In this document: positions 1 through 11,545 of the stretch, one piece after another | How the letters are laid out: every line of letters begins with the position of its first letter | Numbering within the stretch: the first letter of the stretch is position 1 | The notes under the pieces: generated by a model | Database searches by the model: none | Told to the model about the DNA's origin: nothing | What the model saw: only the letters and a program-made list of their open reading frames with translations | NCBI RefSeq assembly: GCF_000764305.2 | Contig: NW_025942343.1 | Coordinates: forward strand, 104,839 to 168,838 | DNA length: 64,000 nucleotides | Reading direction: 5' to 3' | Source of the DNA: Hyalella azteca | Lineage: Eukaryota > Arthropoda > Malacostraca > Amphipoda > Hyalellidae | Made by a program: the position numbers and the translations under genes

Positions 1-287
1 GGTCAATTAATCGCGATAAATTGATTATTTTGTGGTGATACATCGTTTAATAAATAATACCAATCAAAGAGGCCGTTTTTGAGAGAGAGGTTATAAAGAT
101 AAATAGCTAATTAAAGATATCTACGCTAGTGTGAGCTCACTTATACTTACTTATAATTCAATATTATTGTGGGTAGAACTTATTCGGAAACAATAACGCG
201 TCATTCACCCCACAAAAAACATTGTATACTTCGCCGGAAAGCAGCCCTAGGAATTCAATTAGCTGAGGTGAGTGTAAAATTCTACTT
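1..287. other. Non-coding AT-rich flank
   Basis: No open frame, splice-like exon or recognisable repeat was found in this stretch. It leads directly into the 27-bp tandem array. Confidence 0.5.
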
Positions 288-775
288 TCGCCGAGTCTCA
301 CACGTCTCATAATTCAATATAGCCTCACACGTCTCATAATTAAATATAGCCTCACACGTCTCATAATTAAATATAGTCTCACACGTCTCATAATTCAATA
401 TAGCCTCACACGTCTCATAATTCAATATAGCCTCACACGTCTCATAATTCAATATAGTCTCCCACGTCTCATAATTCAATATAGCCTCACACGTCTCATA
501 ATTAAATATAGTCTCCCACGTCTCATAATTCAATATAGCCTCACACGTCTCATAATTAAATATAGTCTCACACGTCTCATAATTCAGTATAGCCTCACAC
601 GTCTCATAATTAAATATAGCCTCACACGTCTCATAATTCAGTATAGCCTCACACGTCTCATAATTTAATATAGCCTCACACGACTCATAATTTAATATAG
701 TCTCAAGTCTCAAAATTAAATATAGTCTCACACGTCTCATAATTCAATATAGTCTCAAGTCTCATAATTCAATAT
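288..775. repeat. 27-bp minisatellite (about 18 units), truncated by an adaptor
   Basis: The unit is built around CACACGTCTCATAATT followed by AAATATAG or CAATATAG, about 27 bp long. Because 27 is divisible by three, the minus strand stays open as a meaningless repetitive peptide. Units vary at a few positions (GCC/GTC/CCC before CACG; TTAA/TTCA in the middle). The array stops exactly at the inverted mosaic-end pair at 776, so its true right end is unknown. A short relative of the unit sits alone at 29386-29420. Confidence 0.95.
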
Positions 776-813
776 CTGTCTCTTATACACATCTAGATGT
801 GTATAAGAGACAG
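776..813. other. Inverted pair of Tn5/Nextera mosaic ends (sequencing artefact)
   Basis: CTGTCTCTTATACACATCT (776-794) is followed immediately by its reverse complement AGATGTGTATAAGAGACAG (795-813). This 19-bp sequence is the synthetic hyperactive Tn5 mosaic end used in Nextera/tagmentation libraries. Two back to back are expected from a library chimera, not from natural DNA. The sequences on the two sides should not be assumed to be contiguous in the genome. Confidence 0.97.
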
Positions 814-1082
814 CTTATATGCTTACACATGCTTGCAGAAAATATGTATCTTCCATTCGAATAAAATGAGCTGTTGTTTTAGTTATTCTACCCCAGTTTT
901 TAATACAGATAAATATGAATTTGTCGGATATTAATAATAGGCGCTATTCTAGCTTCTTATTTATTCGATTGTTTATTAATATAATAAAAAAACTGGGATA
1001 TTCAGTTGTTATAGAGAGAACTATTAGGACCAGTCGCACTATATAGGATAGGATAACAGACTCTCCACTGAATGCCGTCATT

Positions 1083-1235
1083 ATTATCAGAAAATGCATA
1101 AGTCATATTGTTCAATAAGTGACACATCCTCTACATGAAGCACCAACCTGAAATTTTTCCGAGAAAATGGGTAAGGATGTTACACACAAAATCGTCTTGA
1201 TTAGGACAAAGACACACTCATTTCTGAGAGTGAGT
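1083..1235. mobile_element. CACTC-family inverted-repeat MITE, decayed copy
   Basis: The left arm contains GTCATATTGTTCAATAAGTG and ACACATCC. The right arm contains AGGACAAAGACACACTCATT and CTGAGAGTG. The arms are inverted relatives of the consensus ends described at 4450-4645. The left terminal CACTC is missing and no clear target duplication remains. Confidence 0.6.
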
Positions 1236-1560
1236 GCTAGCTAGAAAAGATCATGGGTGACCCAAGCAATAAGCTAATAATTAATTTATTACACAATAAA
1301 CAAATTAAACTAGATGATCGAAAAGGAAAGTATCATTAAATGAAACGAACTTATTACACTCGCATTGCGTCATCAAAGACAATTACCCCACAACTCCCCA
1401 TTCCCCACGTCGTGGGTGAAAGTCATATGTCTTCGTAGGTCCTTGGGAAAACACACATACGGCACGTAAGTTCAGAAACAATGGACGGTTTCTTGCGTAT
1501 GCGCGGGCTTAACTCGTTACCCAAATGCTGGGGAAAGGTTGTACGGGTAATTGTATAGGA

Positions 1561-1747
1561 CACTCAGAGGAATTAGTGAGGCTGTGTTCAAATATTGATG
1601 CATTTTTTAAATTTATGTGGGTCATAATGACCCACTTCTGACAATAAATTTGCGTAACTTTGTCTAGAAAATTTCTTTTTTTGCCTGTGCTTTGAGTAAG
1701 AAAGTACGTCGCGATTTGGACAGTATGAGCCATTCTTTTTATGAGTG
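1561..1747. mobile_element. CACTC-family inverted-repeat MITE, full length
   Basis: The element begins CACTCAGAGGAATTAGTGAG and ends with TTTGGACAGTATGAGCC then ATGAGTG, giving inverted ends about 45 bp long. The centre carries the family palindrome GGGTCATAATGACCC. It is 187 bp long. TA flanks are not preserved here. Confidence 0.75.
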
Positions 1748-2360
1748 ATATGAGCGTTGTCCAACACGAGGCTATCGTTAAATCAAATCATCATTGTACA
1801 GGTATTAATGAAACTACAGGCATCGGCTGTACGCTTTTGACGCTCATTTACTTATAAATAATGATGAGAAAAAGTTTATTCGTGCCTTCAGTGTCATTTG
1901 TGCAGTTGTTAACAAACTTCATTTTCGCTTAATTTATTCACTCGAATTAACTTCAAAAGAACCACAACGCAACAGCTTGTTATGGTAACAAGCTCTGTCG
2001 AATCAATCTTTTCTGAAATTAACGAAGGTACAAAAAACGGACCTGCATGAATAAACATCAATGCTATTAATATCACATCTGCAACGTGATATTTTATTAT
2101 GTTTATAGAATACTCGTCCTGTTAAGAATAATCGTATTAATCAAATGGGTCACGTGTACAGAGAAAGATTTATGGACCGCTATTGGATAAAATTGCTACA
2201 ATATTTCTAATATTTAATCATTTACCGTCGAGGTAGTAACTAATTCATTGGAATTCGATTTTTCCTTCTCCTCCATCTGTCCTAGCAACGGCAAGTTGGG
2301 GAAGCAAATTAAGTGAAACTCGACGCTAGCATTGCTAGATGATTTAGGGTTAGAAGTTAT
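1748..2360. other. Non-coding, nothing recognised
   Basis: AT-rich sequence with only short chance ORFs. No repeat array, RNA gene or splice-bounded coding segment was seen. Confidence 0.4.
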
Positions 2361-2367
2361 GCTTGGT

Positions 2368-2458
2368 AGCGCATTTTCTCATTTATGGACAAAAGACGCT
2401 ATTGTGCTCGTAATGTCCGTCCGTCACTTCACGTCACGGACGGACGAGAAAATGCGCT
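2368..2458. repeat. Nested inverted repeats (possible cruciform)
   Basis: AGCGCATTTTCTC (2368-2380) pairs perfectly with GAGAAAATGCGCT (2446-2458). Directly inside the right arm, GTCCGTCCGT (2415-2424) pairs with ACGGACGGAC (2436-2445). The inner stem abuts the outer right arm, and a 34-base asymmetric loop lies on the left. A chance ORF crosses the structure. No known element is recognised. Confidence 0.8.
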
Positions 2459-4224
2459 CTCTGTCACTCACTGCAGTTAGTACTGATCTAATTTGCAAGT
2501 GCCTGGCTCATTTGTATATGGTTAGTAGCTTGGTTAGTCTTAAATTCGTTCAAGTAGTAGCGTAGCTAGTCTCGGAAGCTTTTCGTTAGTCTCATAGTCA
2601 TAGAGGTAATTAATCTTAGCCAGTCATTCGGTTAGAGTTTAGACTTGTCAGTTAATTCGCACCAGAAACAAGTCGATCAAGATAGACCTTTGGTAATCGT
2701 TAATTTATAACTAAATATCACATTATAAATGAATTAACATTGAAATTATGAATTTACTTACTCTACATTAGACTTACTTACATAACATTACATCAAAGTA
2801 AAGTAAGTGAACAAAAATCTTGCGATGTACATAGTATATTTTCATAACGCAGCAAACAGTTACAAACTGAGCTCGTTGAAAGGTCAAAATTTCACGATAA
2901 AGTGAAATTTTAACTCAAGTGCCTCGTGCAACGGTAAAAAATAAATAGTAATTTAAAAATGACCACAATAACTACGATTATAAATTAAATACTTTCATCG
3001 GACAAAACATAATTGGAGGCAACAATCAATCTGAAGGCCACAGTACGAACAGTTCATATTAATCCTTTAATAGCACAGCCGTTCTCTATTGCCACATGAT
3101 TGGCCGCCAGTGGAGACATGTAGTTATTTTCTCTAATTAATGAACATCAAACAGACAGGCACTTTTTATTATCATTGCTTTGTAAATCATCTGTAAAGCA
3201 CACTTACTTGAAGCTTTTAAAAGAGGAGAGACTCAGGACGCTGACCGATATAGGGATTCGGACTGACTGGACTGCGGTGTTTGAGTTTTCAGAGCCATAT
3301 TAAAAACATTTTTAAAATATGTCCGTATAACTTAATGAACTGCACGAGTATTCTTCAATTTGCACTACCTTGTTAAAAAAGCTTTATAGTGTACATATTT
3401 ATCTAACTGATGTAATGAAATATATATATATATTTTTTTTTGCATGCCATCTTGAAAATTTTGTCGGGATTTGGAACTACAGCCCTACGGTAATTTCAGT
3501 TTTTAACAGACCAATTCAAGGCCACGTGTTCTCTCGCAATATGGAAACTCATTTGCGCCGAAGAAAGGTAATCAGACCAGTCAGATAATTTTATTGGTAC
3601 CTTTAATAATTGGTCATTAAATAACTAGAGCTAAGCACGCTCTGGTGCAGAAGCCCCCAGTATTAAATAACTCGGCCTTAATCCTTCAATAGAATTTGTT
3701 TTGGTAGAAGACAGTATCCGCACCGGCCTTAATCATTCAATAACATTTGTTTTCCTACAAGATAATATTCGTCTGAATGGAGCGCTGAATGCTGCTTTTG
3801 TTTTTTCCCTGCTTTTATAAGCGAGAAATACCTGTACATTTCAAGCGAAACGATACCCGACGGGCCGTATGTTCTACAAATAAACTAGGCAAAAAATATC
3901 TAATTATATAGGTTCCGCACAATTAATAAATTAATCTTTATGCCTAATTTTGCCGGCCAAAGCCACTTGCTCTGACGCAAATAAATTTCCAGCAAACTCG
4001 AGCCCAGAAAATACAATTGCCGTTTTTACACCTGAATTTCTAGTTTTGCAGCTGAAATTGCAGTTTTTACTGCTGAAATAAAAATGTTTGCAGAGCCATC
4101 TCTAGCAGCTTCGTATCGCTTGGTGAACACTCCATACAGAACGTACAAAGAGATTTTCATTAGTAGAATTGAATCGTAAACTTACACATGAATATACATC
4201 ATACAAAACACACGCGCACACATA
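2459..4224. other. Non-coding, minor repeats only
   Basis: No gene was recognised. A perfect 10-bp hairpin (AAAATTTCAC 2886-2895 / GTGAAATTTT 2902-2911) and a roughly 60-bp direct duplication around 3670-3780 (CGGCCTTAATCNTTCAATA motif twice) are the only structures seen. A loose ~22-bp repeat of the CAGTTTTNNCNGCTGAAAT type lies at 4015-4090. Confidence 0.5.
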
Positions 4225-4350
4225 GAACCTAGTCTGAAACACACCATACACTTGAGACACTAGTCTGAGACACTAGTGTGTTTCAGACACTAGTCTGAGA
4301 CACTCCATACACTAGAGACACTAGTCTGAAACACACCATACACTTGAGAC
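4225..4350. repeat. Short repeat cluster with CTAGTCTGAGACAC motif
   Basis: CACTAGTCTGAGACAC or CACTAGTCTGAAACAC and CCATACACTTGAGACAC are repeated several times, including one inverted copy (GTGTGTTTCAGACACTAG). It lies just left of the first copy of the tandem segmental duplication. Confidence 0.7.
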
Positions 4351-4449
4351 ACTCAAGAAACACATGGAACAACTTATCCACGACCACACGACACGCGTGA
4401 CGACATTACACGTAACGAACGTGAGTACAGCCCCTGCCTTTCCCCTATA

Positions 4450-4645
4450 CACTTAGAACATCGAGTGGGTCAAATTGTCCAAATAGTGATACACTTCCTA
4501 GATAGTAGCATTAATACGTCCTCTAGTTAAGGCAAAAAGGGGCCCCACAAAAGAACGACACACATAGCCATGATTTTCGGTAGCCCACACATGGGCAAGA
4601 AGTGGATCGCATTTTGGACACATTTGTCTCTCAGTTTACTGAGTG
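4450..4645. mobile_element. CACTC-family MITE with TA flanks (duplication copy 1)
   Basis: The element starts CACTTAGAACATCGAGTGGG, then TCAAATTGTCCAAATAGTGA, and ends GGATCGCATTTTGGACACAT ... CTGAGTG, so its arms are inverted relatives. It is flanked by TA at 4448-4449 and TA at 4646-4647, which fits a TA target duplication. The same element is at 14731-14976 in copy 2 and was therefore present before the segmental duplication. Confidence 0.82.
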
Positions 4646-6129
4646 TATAATCTGAGGCTCACGTAATCCAAGCCAAACCAAGTCAGATAATTTCGTACGG
4701 ACTGCGGACTTACGCGCTATTTTATACGAAAAGAAACAAAAATATCATAAAATATACTAAAAACTTAATTCCAGTGGGTAGTCAAGTCCCAACAATTTGT
4801 TCCATTCCAAAATCGAGTAAATATTTCCGAGGATAAACTATAATTACAAATACAATTTCGAATCTATTATTACAAACTATTTTTATTTCTGTTAGACGTC
4901 AATCAAACAACAACGGCACGCAGACCTGAAACCAATTCGTTTGATATATTTTGGCGCACGCACCGAATCGAAATTCGATATAATTTTTAGATGAAACTAA
5001 TTTCGTGAATGATCCGGGACTGTTTACTTTCACAATTGAGTGAATCACGATCGACGCATCGCATTTCTCCTTCAATTTAATTCACTGAGGCAATTTAAAC
5101 GTCGTGCAAATATTGCGTCACAGTCTCCATTTCTAATTTTTTTGCAAAAAAAATAATATAAGTGCAATGGTCGTGTAAAACAAATATTATTAGTTTCTAT
5201 CAAAACAACCAATATAATATTTGTACTGCTTATTATTGGTATTGTATAATATATCTTTTCTATAAAAATATTAAACAAAAATCAATAATATTTAAACCAG
5301 AGGTTGCTGAAAAAAATATCAAGCCATCGCAGTTCTACACTTGCAGAAAGTCGTCACGCTCAATTTAAACAGGCCACAAAAAAACTCAGAATGTTAGAGG
5401 ACAAATCAAGGAGCAAAACTTTACTTACTCCACCAAAGTTTTTTTTACAGTGTTTGCCCAGCGTGTTGGGAGGCGCTGAAATTGTTCCCGGCGATTAAAC
5501 AAAGCCTCGGTAAAAAAAAGTTTCAACGATCGCTAGCTATTTATCTCTATGTCTCTTAATATGAACGAGGCGACAGATATATTTTATTTCCCTCGCTTGT
5601 GAGCTCAAGAACGCGAGGCAGTGCAACGACGCGGCAATATTACCAGCCCAAAATATTCAATAATAATATTTTGTTTATTGTTATAATTATATTTTTATTC
5701 TGTAATAGCTATCATATAATATGTAAGTTATTGCACGGCTATAGGATTTTAAAGTTCATTGATAGCCAGCAATATGATGCATGAGTAATGTGAAACCAAG
5801 AAGTGTAGGCTCAATATAATTTAAAGACGAGAAATTTGATTATGTATTTAAAATAAAGACAAAAGATGAATATTTCAGTAGAATGGTTCAAAAAATAAAT
5901 GGGCAGATGAATATTTAAATCATGGACTTGAGAAGCTTTGTTATCTTTGACACGTTAAAATTGTAACAATTAATGGCCAACATATAGGCCAGAATACAGT
6001 GGGCGTTAAATGGAAGTCGAACTCAAGTAAAGTCTAAATTTACAATAAAAAAATGCGAAACGGAAAACTAATGAGCTAATTTTTCATTTTCAAATATAGA
6101 CTGGTAAAACTGCACATCGTAAATACAAC

Positions 6130-6530
6130 ATATTACAGTATTGACAGTATTGTAAAAACAGTAATTGCAGTATATTGCGGTATTGTAAAACAGTAAATAC
6201 AGTATATTACGGTATTGTAAAACAGTAAATAAAGTAATTACGGTATTGTAAAACAGTATATACAGTATATTACGGTATTGTAAAACAGTAAAGACAGTAT
6301 ATTACGGTATTGTAAAACAGTAAATACAGTACTATATAAAGGTATTGTAAAACAGTAAATACAGTATATTACGGTATTGTGAAACAGTAAATACAGTATA
6401 TTACGGTATTGTAAAACAGTAAATACAGTATATTACGGTATTGTAAAACAGTAAATACAGTACATTACGGTATTGCAAAACAGTAAATACAGTATATTAC
6501 AGTATTGTATAAACAGTAAATTCAGTATAT
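6130..6530. repeat. 32-bp minisatellite (about 12 units)
   Basis: The unit is CAGTATATTACGGTATTGTA followed by AAACAGTAAATA. Copy 2 carries the same array in shorter form at 17890-18105, so unit number changed after the duplication. Confidence 0.92.
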
Positions 6531-6650
6531 TGCTTAACTTACGTTGCTTCCAGTCACTGCAGAAGATGTCTCGCTGTAACGGCAAACAGCCACCGAAAGA
6601 TTTTCTTCGATTGTCTCTGTAGAAAAAATATGAAGCAGCTGAAATTATTA

Positions 6651-7270
6651 TGTATACTGTACTTGAAAATAAAACTGTTTCATGCAACGACAAAAACAAA
6701 TACACTCTAGAAGAATTCTATTTTGTGCAACCTGAAAAGAAAAGTGTTTTATGCTACGAAAAAACTGGATTAGCAACTGGAAAAGGTATATCATGTAAAT
6801 GTTACTTAAAAAAAATTTTGGTGCTTCAAAAAAAGATCTATCAACCGAAATTATTAGCTATTGCACTTTTAATATAAAAATAAATGTTTTTCGCGGTGCA
6901 AAAAAAATCAATGACGACTGACATGTTTGAGCACCAATATTTGGAAGTTAGTATATTATGATNTATACTGTACTTGAAAATAAAACTGTTTCATGCAACG
7001 ACAAAAACAAATACACTCTAGAAGAATTCTATTTTGTGCAACCTGAAAAGAAAAGTGTTTTATGCTACGAAAAAACTGGATTAGCAACTGGAAAAGGTAT
7101 ATCATGTAAATGTTACTTTAAAAAAATTTTGGCGCTTCAAAAAAAGATCTATCAACTGAAATTATTAGCTATTGCACTTTTAATATAAAAATAAATGTTT
7201 TTCGCGGTGCAAAAAAAAAAATCAATGACGACTGACATGTTTGAGCACCAATATTTGGAAGTTAGTATAT
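6651..7270 (+). repeat. ~307-bp direct duplication split by an N
   Basis: 6651-6960 and 6964-7270 are nearly identical (a few substitutions and one poly-A length change) and the single N at 6963 lies exactly between them. The corresponding place in copy 2 (about 18225-18545) has only one unit. The simplest reading is two overlapping contig or haplotype ends joined without merging. Each unit carries a short ORF (TVLENKTVSCNDKNKY...) that is also in copy 2, but nothing suggests that it is a gene. Confidence 0.85.
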
Positions 7271-7345
7271 TTTGATAAAGAAATTAATACAATTGCAAAA
7301 TTGTGGTGAATACGTGAAGAAAATTCGGGTACGTGTCACAAGTGT

Positions 7346-7496
7346 CTATATGTCCACACGTGTCATGTCCACACGTGTCTATGTCCACACGTGTCTATGT
7401 CCACACGTGTCTATGTCCACACGTGTCAATGTCCACACGTGTCTATGTCCACACGTGTCTATATGTCCACACGTGTCTATGTCCACACGTGTCTAT
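7346..7496. repeat. 16-bp minisatellite with CACGTG core (copy 1)
   Basis: Unit TATGTCCACACGTGTC, about 9 copies. Every unit contains the E-box palindrome CACGTG. The same array sits at 18574-18752 in copy 2. Confidence 0.93.
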
Positions 7497-8079
7497 ACAA
7501 GAAAATTGTTTCACGGTTTCACAGAGTTCTGAAAAATTAGATATCAACAGATTTGAAAAATTAAATCGAATGGTATAATTTATATATCGTTGTATGAATA
7601 TAAAATGAATTAAAATCGTTATGTATCTAGTTCAATTATAATTTATCGTTATTTGTTTGAAAGACTCTCACATGCATGAAGGTAAAGCACGATTTTGTAT
7701 TGGTAAGTTACAGACAGAGTTGTCAACATGGATAAAGTTTTCGAAGGAGATTCAGGATCTCCAGAGCAGAAATTGCAAGCAATAAGCTGCCTGGAATATT
7801 GAGACTCAGTTTCTCGAGAATTTTAAAGAATAAATAGTTTTCATTTAATTAACTAACACGATAAATGGTTCATGATAGATGATCTATGAGCCACAAACAG
7901 ATAACTAATAATCATATTTTTAATAACTATTAATTATAATTAATATGTATTTTATTCTATGCCGTAAATTATCTCCGGTAATGGCAAACTCCAGAAAGAG
8001 TCTCTTTATTAGGCAATGTGGCAGCCGGCATAACAATGGCCTGCTAATTCCAGGCTTTTATTTAACGAGGCTTATAGCG

Positions 8080-8145
8080 AGCAGCATGCCACAGCGGCTT
8101 GCAGTCTAGCCAGGCCACAGCGGCTTGCAGTCTAGCCAGGCCTAT
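8080..8145. repeat. 26-bp tandem duplication
   Basis: GCCACAGCGGCTTGCAGTCT followed by AGCCAG occurs twice in copy 1 but once at the matching place in copy 2 (about 20050). Confidence 0.85.
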
Positions 8146-9021
8146 TTAAAATTTCAACAAAAATTCGTCGTCTCGCGCCGCTGCCACTTATGCGAATGTC
8201 TGGCAACGAACACTGCTTTCTGACCTTGTAAAAACAGGTTTGCAAGAAAGTATATTTTTATTTTACAGGTAAATACCAAGTCATTTACGATTCAAGTCTC
8301 GATGATACTTTTTAAGATTCCATTTTAACTGGAACTGTAGACGTTGCTCGATCGAATGACATTTTTCCGTCTGGTTACAATTTAATTTTGTGTTGGATCC
8401 TGTTCGCATTAAGACTCGTGAAGCCCTTACAGGTCCTTTGAAATTTTTAGCATTTTAATTCAGCGTAATGCTAATGAACTTTAAATGTAGTAGAAGAATG
8501 CAAGAGGAAGATTAATTTTAGTACAAGAATATATTTGCCAATCAAAACTCACTGCAAACATTGGGATCTCAGCCCATCATAAGCCTACATGAAGTTCAAC
8601 AAATATAAAAAAACGGGGCATTGAGATTTGAGGAACTTTATTACTGTGGTGCATGAACACACATGCTATATCGTACATATATATAAATATGAACGTATTA
8701 AAATTTTTTAAAAGTAAAATTATCGTGTTACATTTGTTAGTCCAATATTCCGTATACTGAGCACATGTATATACCAAATTTTCAAAAATATATGCAAGAT
8801 CAAATTAAAGCGATAGCCAGGATCCCACCACCGTATTCACAGACCACCATAACGACAGAACTTGGACATGAGTACCGTTATAATGTATATAGTGTTAATA
8901 AATCACAGCTGTGTTTACACGCGTAAAATTGCAAAGAATTTGCAGCAATTCCTTTTAATATTCCAATGAATTCATATGACCTAGACCCCTATAACTCCGA
9001 GAGTATATTAGCATGCGTATA

Positions 9022-9168
9022 ATCAAGGAAATTAGGGAAACTTTATCCAAATAACGATGCGCATTTTTGCCCTTGTCTGCCTTGATCCAGCAAAACGGTG
9101 TATCAGTGCTATACGTGCATTAAGTGTGTCACTATTAGGATAATATGACCAATTCATTTTTCTCAATG
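9022..9168. mobile_element. CACTC-family MITE within the inverted block (copy 1)
   Basis: It contains TTATCCAAATAACGATGCGC at the left, and CACTATTAGGATAATATGAC then TTCTCAATG at the right, followed by TA. Its counterpart in copy 2 is 22392-22542 in the opposite orientation. The left end lies within about 20 bp of the inversion breakpoint. Confidence 0.72.
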
Positions 9169-9222
9169 TACATTCAAAATACATTTAAGTGCGTACCCAA
9201 CGCATCAGTTTCCGGCGTACTA

Positions 9223-9383
9223 CAATCAAAAAAATAAATTGGTGATATTGTCCAAAGTGTGGCTTACTTCCTGCAAGTTGCACTGATAAGCCGTTTTGCT
9301 GCGCCAAACTTAGTCAAAATGACGCACACAAAAGCAAAAAGTGAACAGCTATTTGGACAAAGTTTCCTTCATTTCTCTGAGTG
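9223..9383. mobile_element. CACTC-family MITE with TA flanks (copy 1)
   Basis: It is flanked by TA at 9221-9222 and TA at 9384-9385. The left arm holds GGTGATATTGTCCAAAGTG and the right arm holds CAGCTATTTGGACAAAG and CTCTGAGTG. The centre holds CGTTTTGCTGCGCCAAACTT, the family interior. The counterpart at 22181-22337 is inverted. Confidence 0.78.
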
Positions 9384-9649
9384 TACAGTCTCCACATACA
9401 AAGTATTATTTTAATTATATGCGGAATTTTTTAACCATGTCGCCGTAGAACGCGCATCGCCTGGTCACATCCATACGCAAATCTCATCCAAATTCCGAAG
9501 AGCGAGGTTGTTGGCTTCCCGAGGTTTAGTTCAAGAAAAAGAGACGTTTTTCGGCTCCAATTAATGGATATCATGTTAGATTTAGCGCAGAATATATGGA
9601 TTGAGATACCTGCGGTATTTGCCGCGGAGTGCGTTGATTAAAACGAAAG

Positions 9650-10200
9650 AACGGCCACTGACTGACCATTGACTGAAAGTTGGCCGACTATTGACCGACC
9701 GTTGACTGAACGTTGACAGACCATTGACCGACCGTTGACTGAACGTTGGCCGAAAGTTAATCCGACGTTTGCCGTACATTGGTCAACTGTAGGCCGAGCG
9801 TTGGCCGAAAACTGGCTGAACGTTGGCCACACAACTAGCCGATCGTTGACCAAAAATTGCCCTATCGTTGGCCAAAAATTTTCCGATCGTTGGCCGAAAA
9901 TTGCCCGATCGTTGGTCGAAAACTGGCCGATCGTTGGCCAAAAACTAGCCGATTAATTGTTGACCAAAAATTGCCCTATCGTTGGCCAAAAATTGTCCGA
10001 TCGTTGTCCAAAAATTGTCCGATCGTTAGCCGAAAACTGGCCGATCGTTGGCCGAAAGCTGGCCGATCGTTGGCCGAAAGCTATTTGATCGTTGGCCGAA
10101 AGCTGGCTGAGTGTTGGCGGAAAGTTAACCAGATCGATGTTTACCGTATATTGGTCAACTGTAGGCCGATCGTTGGCCGACTGTTGGCCAGCCATACGGC
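9650..10200. repeat. 22-bp minisatellite, GATCGTTGGCCGAAAACTGG core (copy 1)
   Basis: The unit is GATCGTTGGCCGAAAACTGG plus CC. The left third uses a variant (TTGACCGACCGTTGACTGAA). The array is unusually GC-rich for the window and stays open in several frames because 3 x 22 bp restores the frame. It lies inside the block that is inverted between the two duplication copies (21484-21925 in copy 2). Confidence 0.93.
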
Positions 10201-10759
10201 GCCTCTGCCTGTTTAAAAGTTGTCACGCCAGCTTAGAAGTTGCGCCGCGTGCCGTGAAGGCCGCGTGGCAGCCTTAACCTCTGATCTCGTCTCTTCCACG
10301 CACACAAACTTTTCATCTCGAACAACCCACACAGCTGTTCATAATAATCATGACAGAATGGTTGATAATATATCTATTATACTTGGTATCTTAGTAAAAA
10401 ATATACCCATAATACCTGCTAGCTGCTACTATAATGAAAGTCGTGAAGGTATTTTGGCATGTGAATACGCTTAAGTGTTCAGGGGGAATTGCCGCACAGT
10501 CGATATTTTGCTGCGCGTTTAGAAACAACACAGCTGTTCATGATAATAATAATGACAGATTTATTGATAAGATATCCATAATACCTGGTACTCTATTAAA
10601 CAATGTATCCATAATATCCGGTACTTCGTTAAACAATATATCTATAATACTTGGTATTTCATTACATAATACATCAATATTACCTGATACTTTATTAAAA
10701 GTACTGGTATCGCTTTCTCACACTTGGTATAGGACGAAATATATTAATTTTATTTCCTA

Positions 10760-10945
10760 ATTAATTATCCGAACCCCTAAAAAATCTAAAATAATTAAAA
10801 TTTTTCCGAACTCTTGAAAAATCAGAAATAATTAGGAATCTTCCGGACTATTTATAAATAAAAAATAATTAAGAATTCTCCGAACTCTTTAAAGATCTAA
10901 AATAACTAAGAATTTTCCGACCTCCTGAAAAATCAAAAAGAATTG
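10760..10945. repeat. Degenerate ~46-50 bp repeat (copy 1)
   Basis: The motif TTTCCGAACTCNTGAAAAAT followed by CNAAAATAATTAAGAA repeats about four times. The copy 2 equivalent is 22620-22750. Confidence 0.75.
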
Positions 10946-11080
10946 AGAAAAGAAAATAGAAGATCCCTTAGAAACAGTAATTAATTTAATTATAAAAGCT
11001 AATTAGAATCTGGAGGAGCCATTTTAGGTCACGAGCTCCGAGAGTTCACATGTTCAAAAATAGCGCCAGAGTAAAAAACG

Positions 11081-11264
11081 CACTCTGAAACATGATGGTT
11101 TTATAGTTTTCAAATATTGACGCACTATCTTACCCACATCAAAAGCACAGAGCGAACATAGAACTTATATGGCCACTCGTCGGACCAAACTGCGTCAGGA
11201 TGACCCATTCAAGCGCAAGAAGAGCATCGCTATGTAGACAACGACCCGCTCATTTCTCCAAGTG
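11081..11264. mobile_element. CACTC-family MITE (copy 1)
   Basis: It starts CACTCTGAAACATGATGG, with GACGCACTATCTTACCCACA inside, the interior GGACCAAACTGCGTCAGGAT then GACCCATTCAAGCGCAAGAA, and ends CGACCCGCTCATTTCTCCAA then GTG. It is 184 bp; the copy at 22898-23081 is also 184 bp. Confidence 0.75.
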
Positions 11265-11284
11265 CAGGCACAATTTTCCATAGC

Positions 11285-11545
11285 TACGCCTCCCCCACGC
11301 CTTTTCCCACGACTTTTCTCACGCCTTTTCTCGCGCCTCCCAATTGCCTAATCGCCTTTTCCCACGCCTTTTCTCACGCATCTCCAACGCCTAACGCCTT
11401 TTCTCACTCCTCCTCAACGCCTTTTCTCACGCCTTTTCCCACGCCTTTTCTCACGCCTCTCCAACGCCTAACGCCTTTTCTCACTCCTCCTCAACACCTT
11501 TTCCCACGCCTCTCCAAGGCCTAACGCCTTTTCTCACTCCTCAAA
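11285..11545. repeat. Pyrimidine-rich CACGCCTTTTCTCACGCCTC repeat (copy 1)
   Basis: Runs of ACGCCTTTTCTC, ACGCCTTTTCCC and ACGCCTCTCCA units give a strongly strand-asymmetric C/T tract. Copy 2 has it at 23103-23270. Confidence 0.88.

Noticed and set aside
288..775. CRISPR-like array or a repeat protein gene
   Set aside because: The units abut with no spacers, and the long minus-strand frame exists only because 27 is divisible by three. There is no start context or splice signal.
1509..1733. 74-residue minus-strand ORF
   Set aside because: It lies entirely within a CACTC-family MITE and its edge; no coding evidence.
9582..10216. Trp/Arg-rich repeat proteins (GRKLADRWPK)
   Set aside because: Peptides arise in all frames of the 22-bp array, and the copy 2 version is inverted with the same property.
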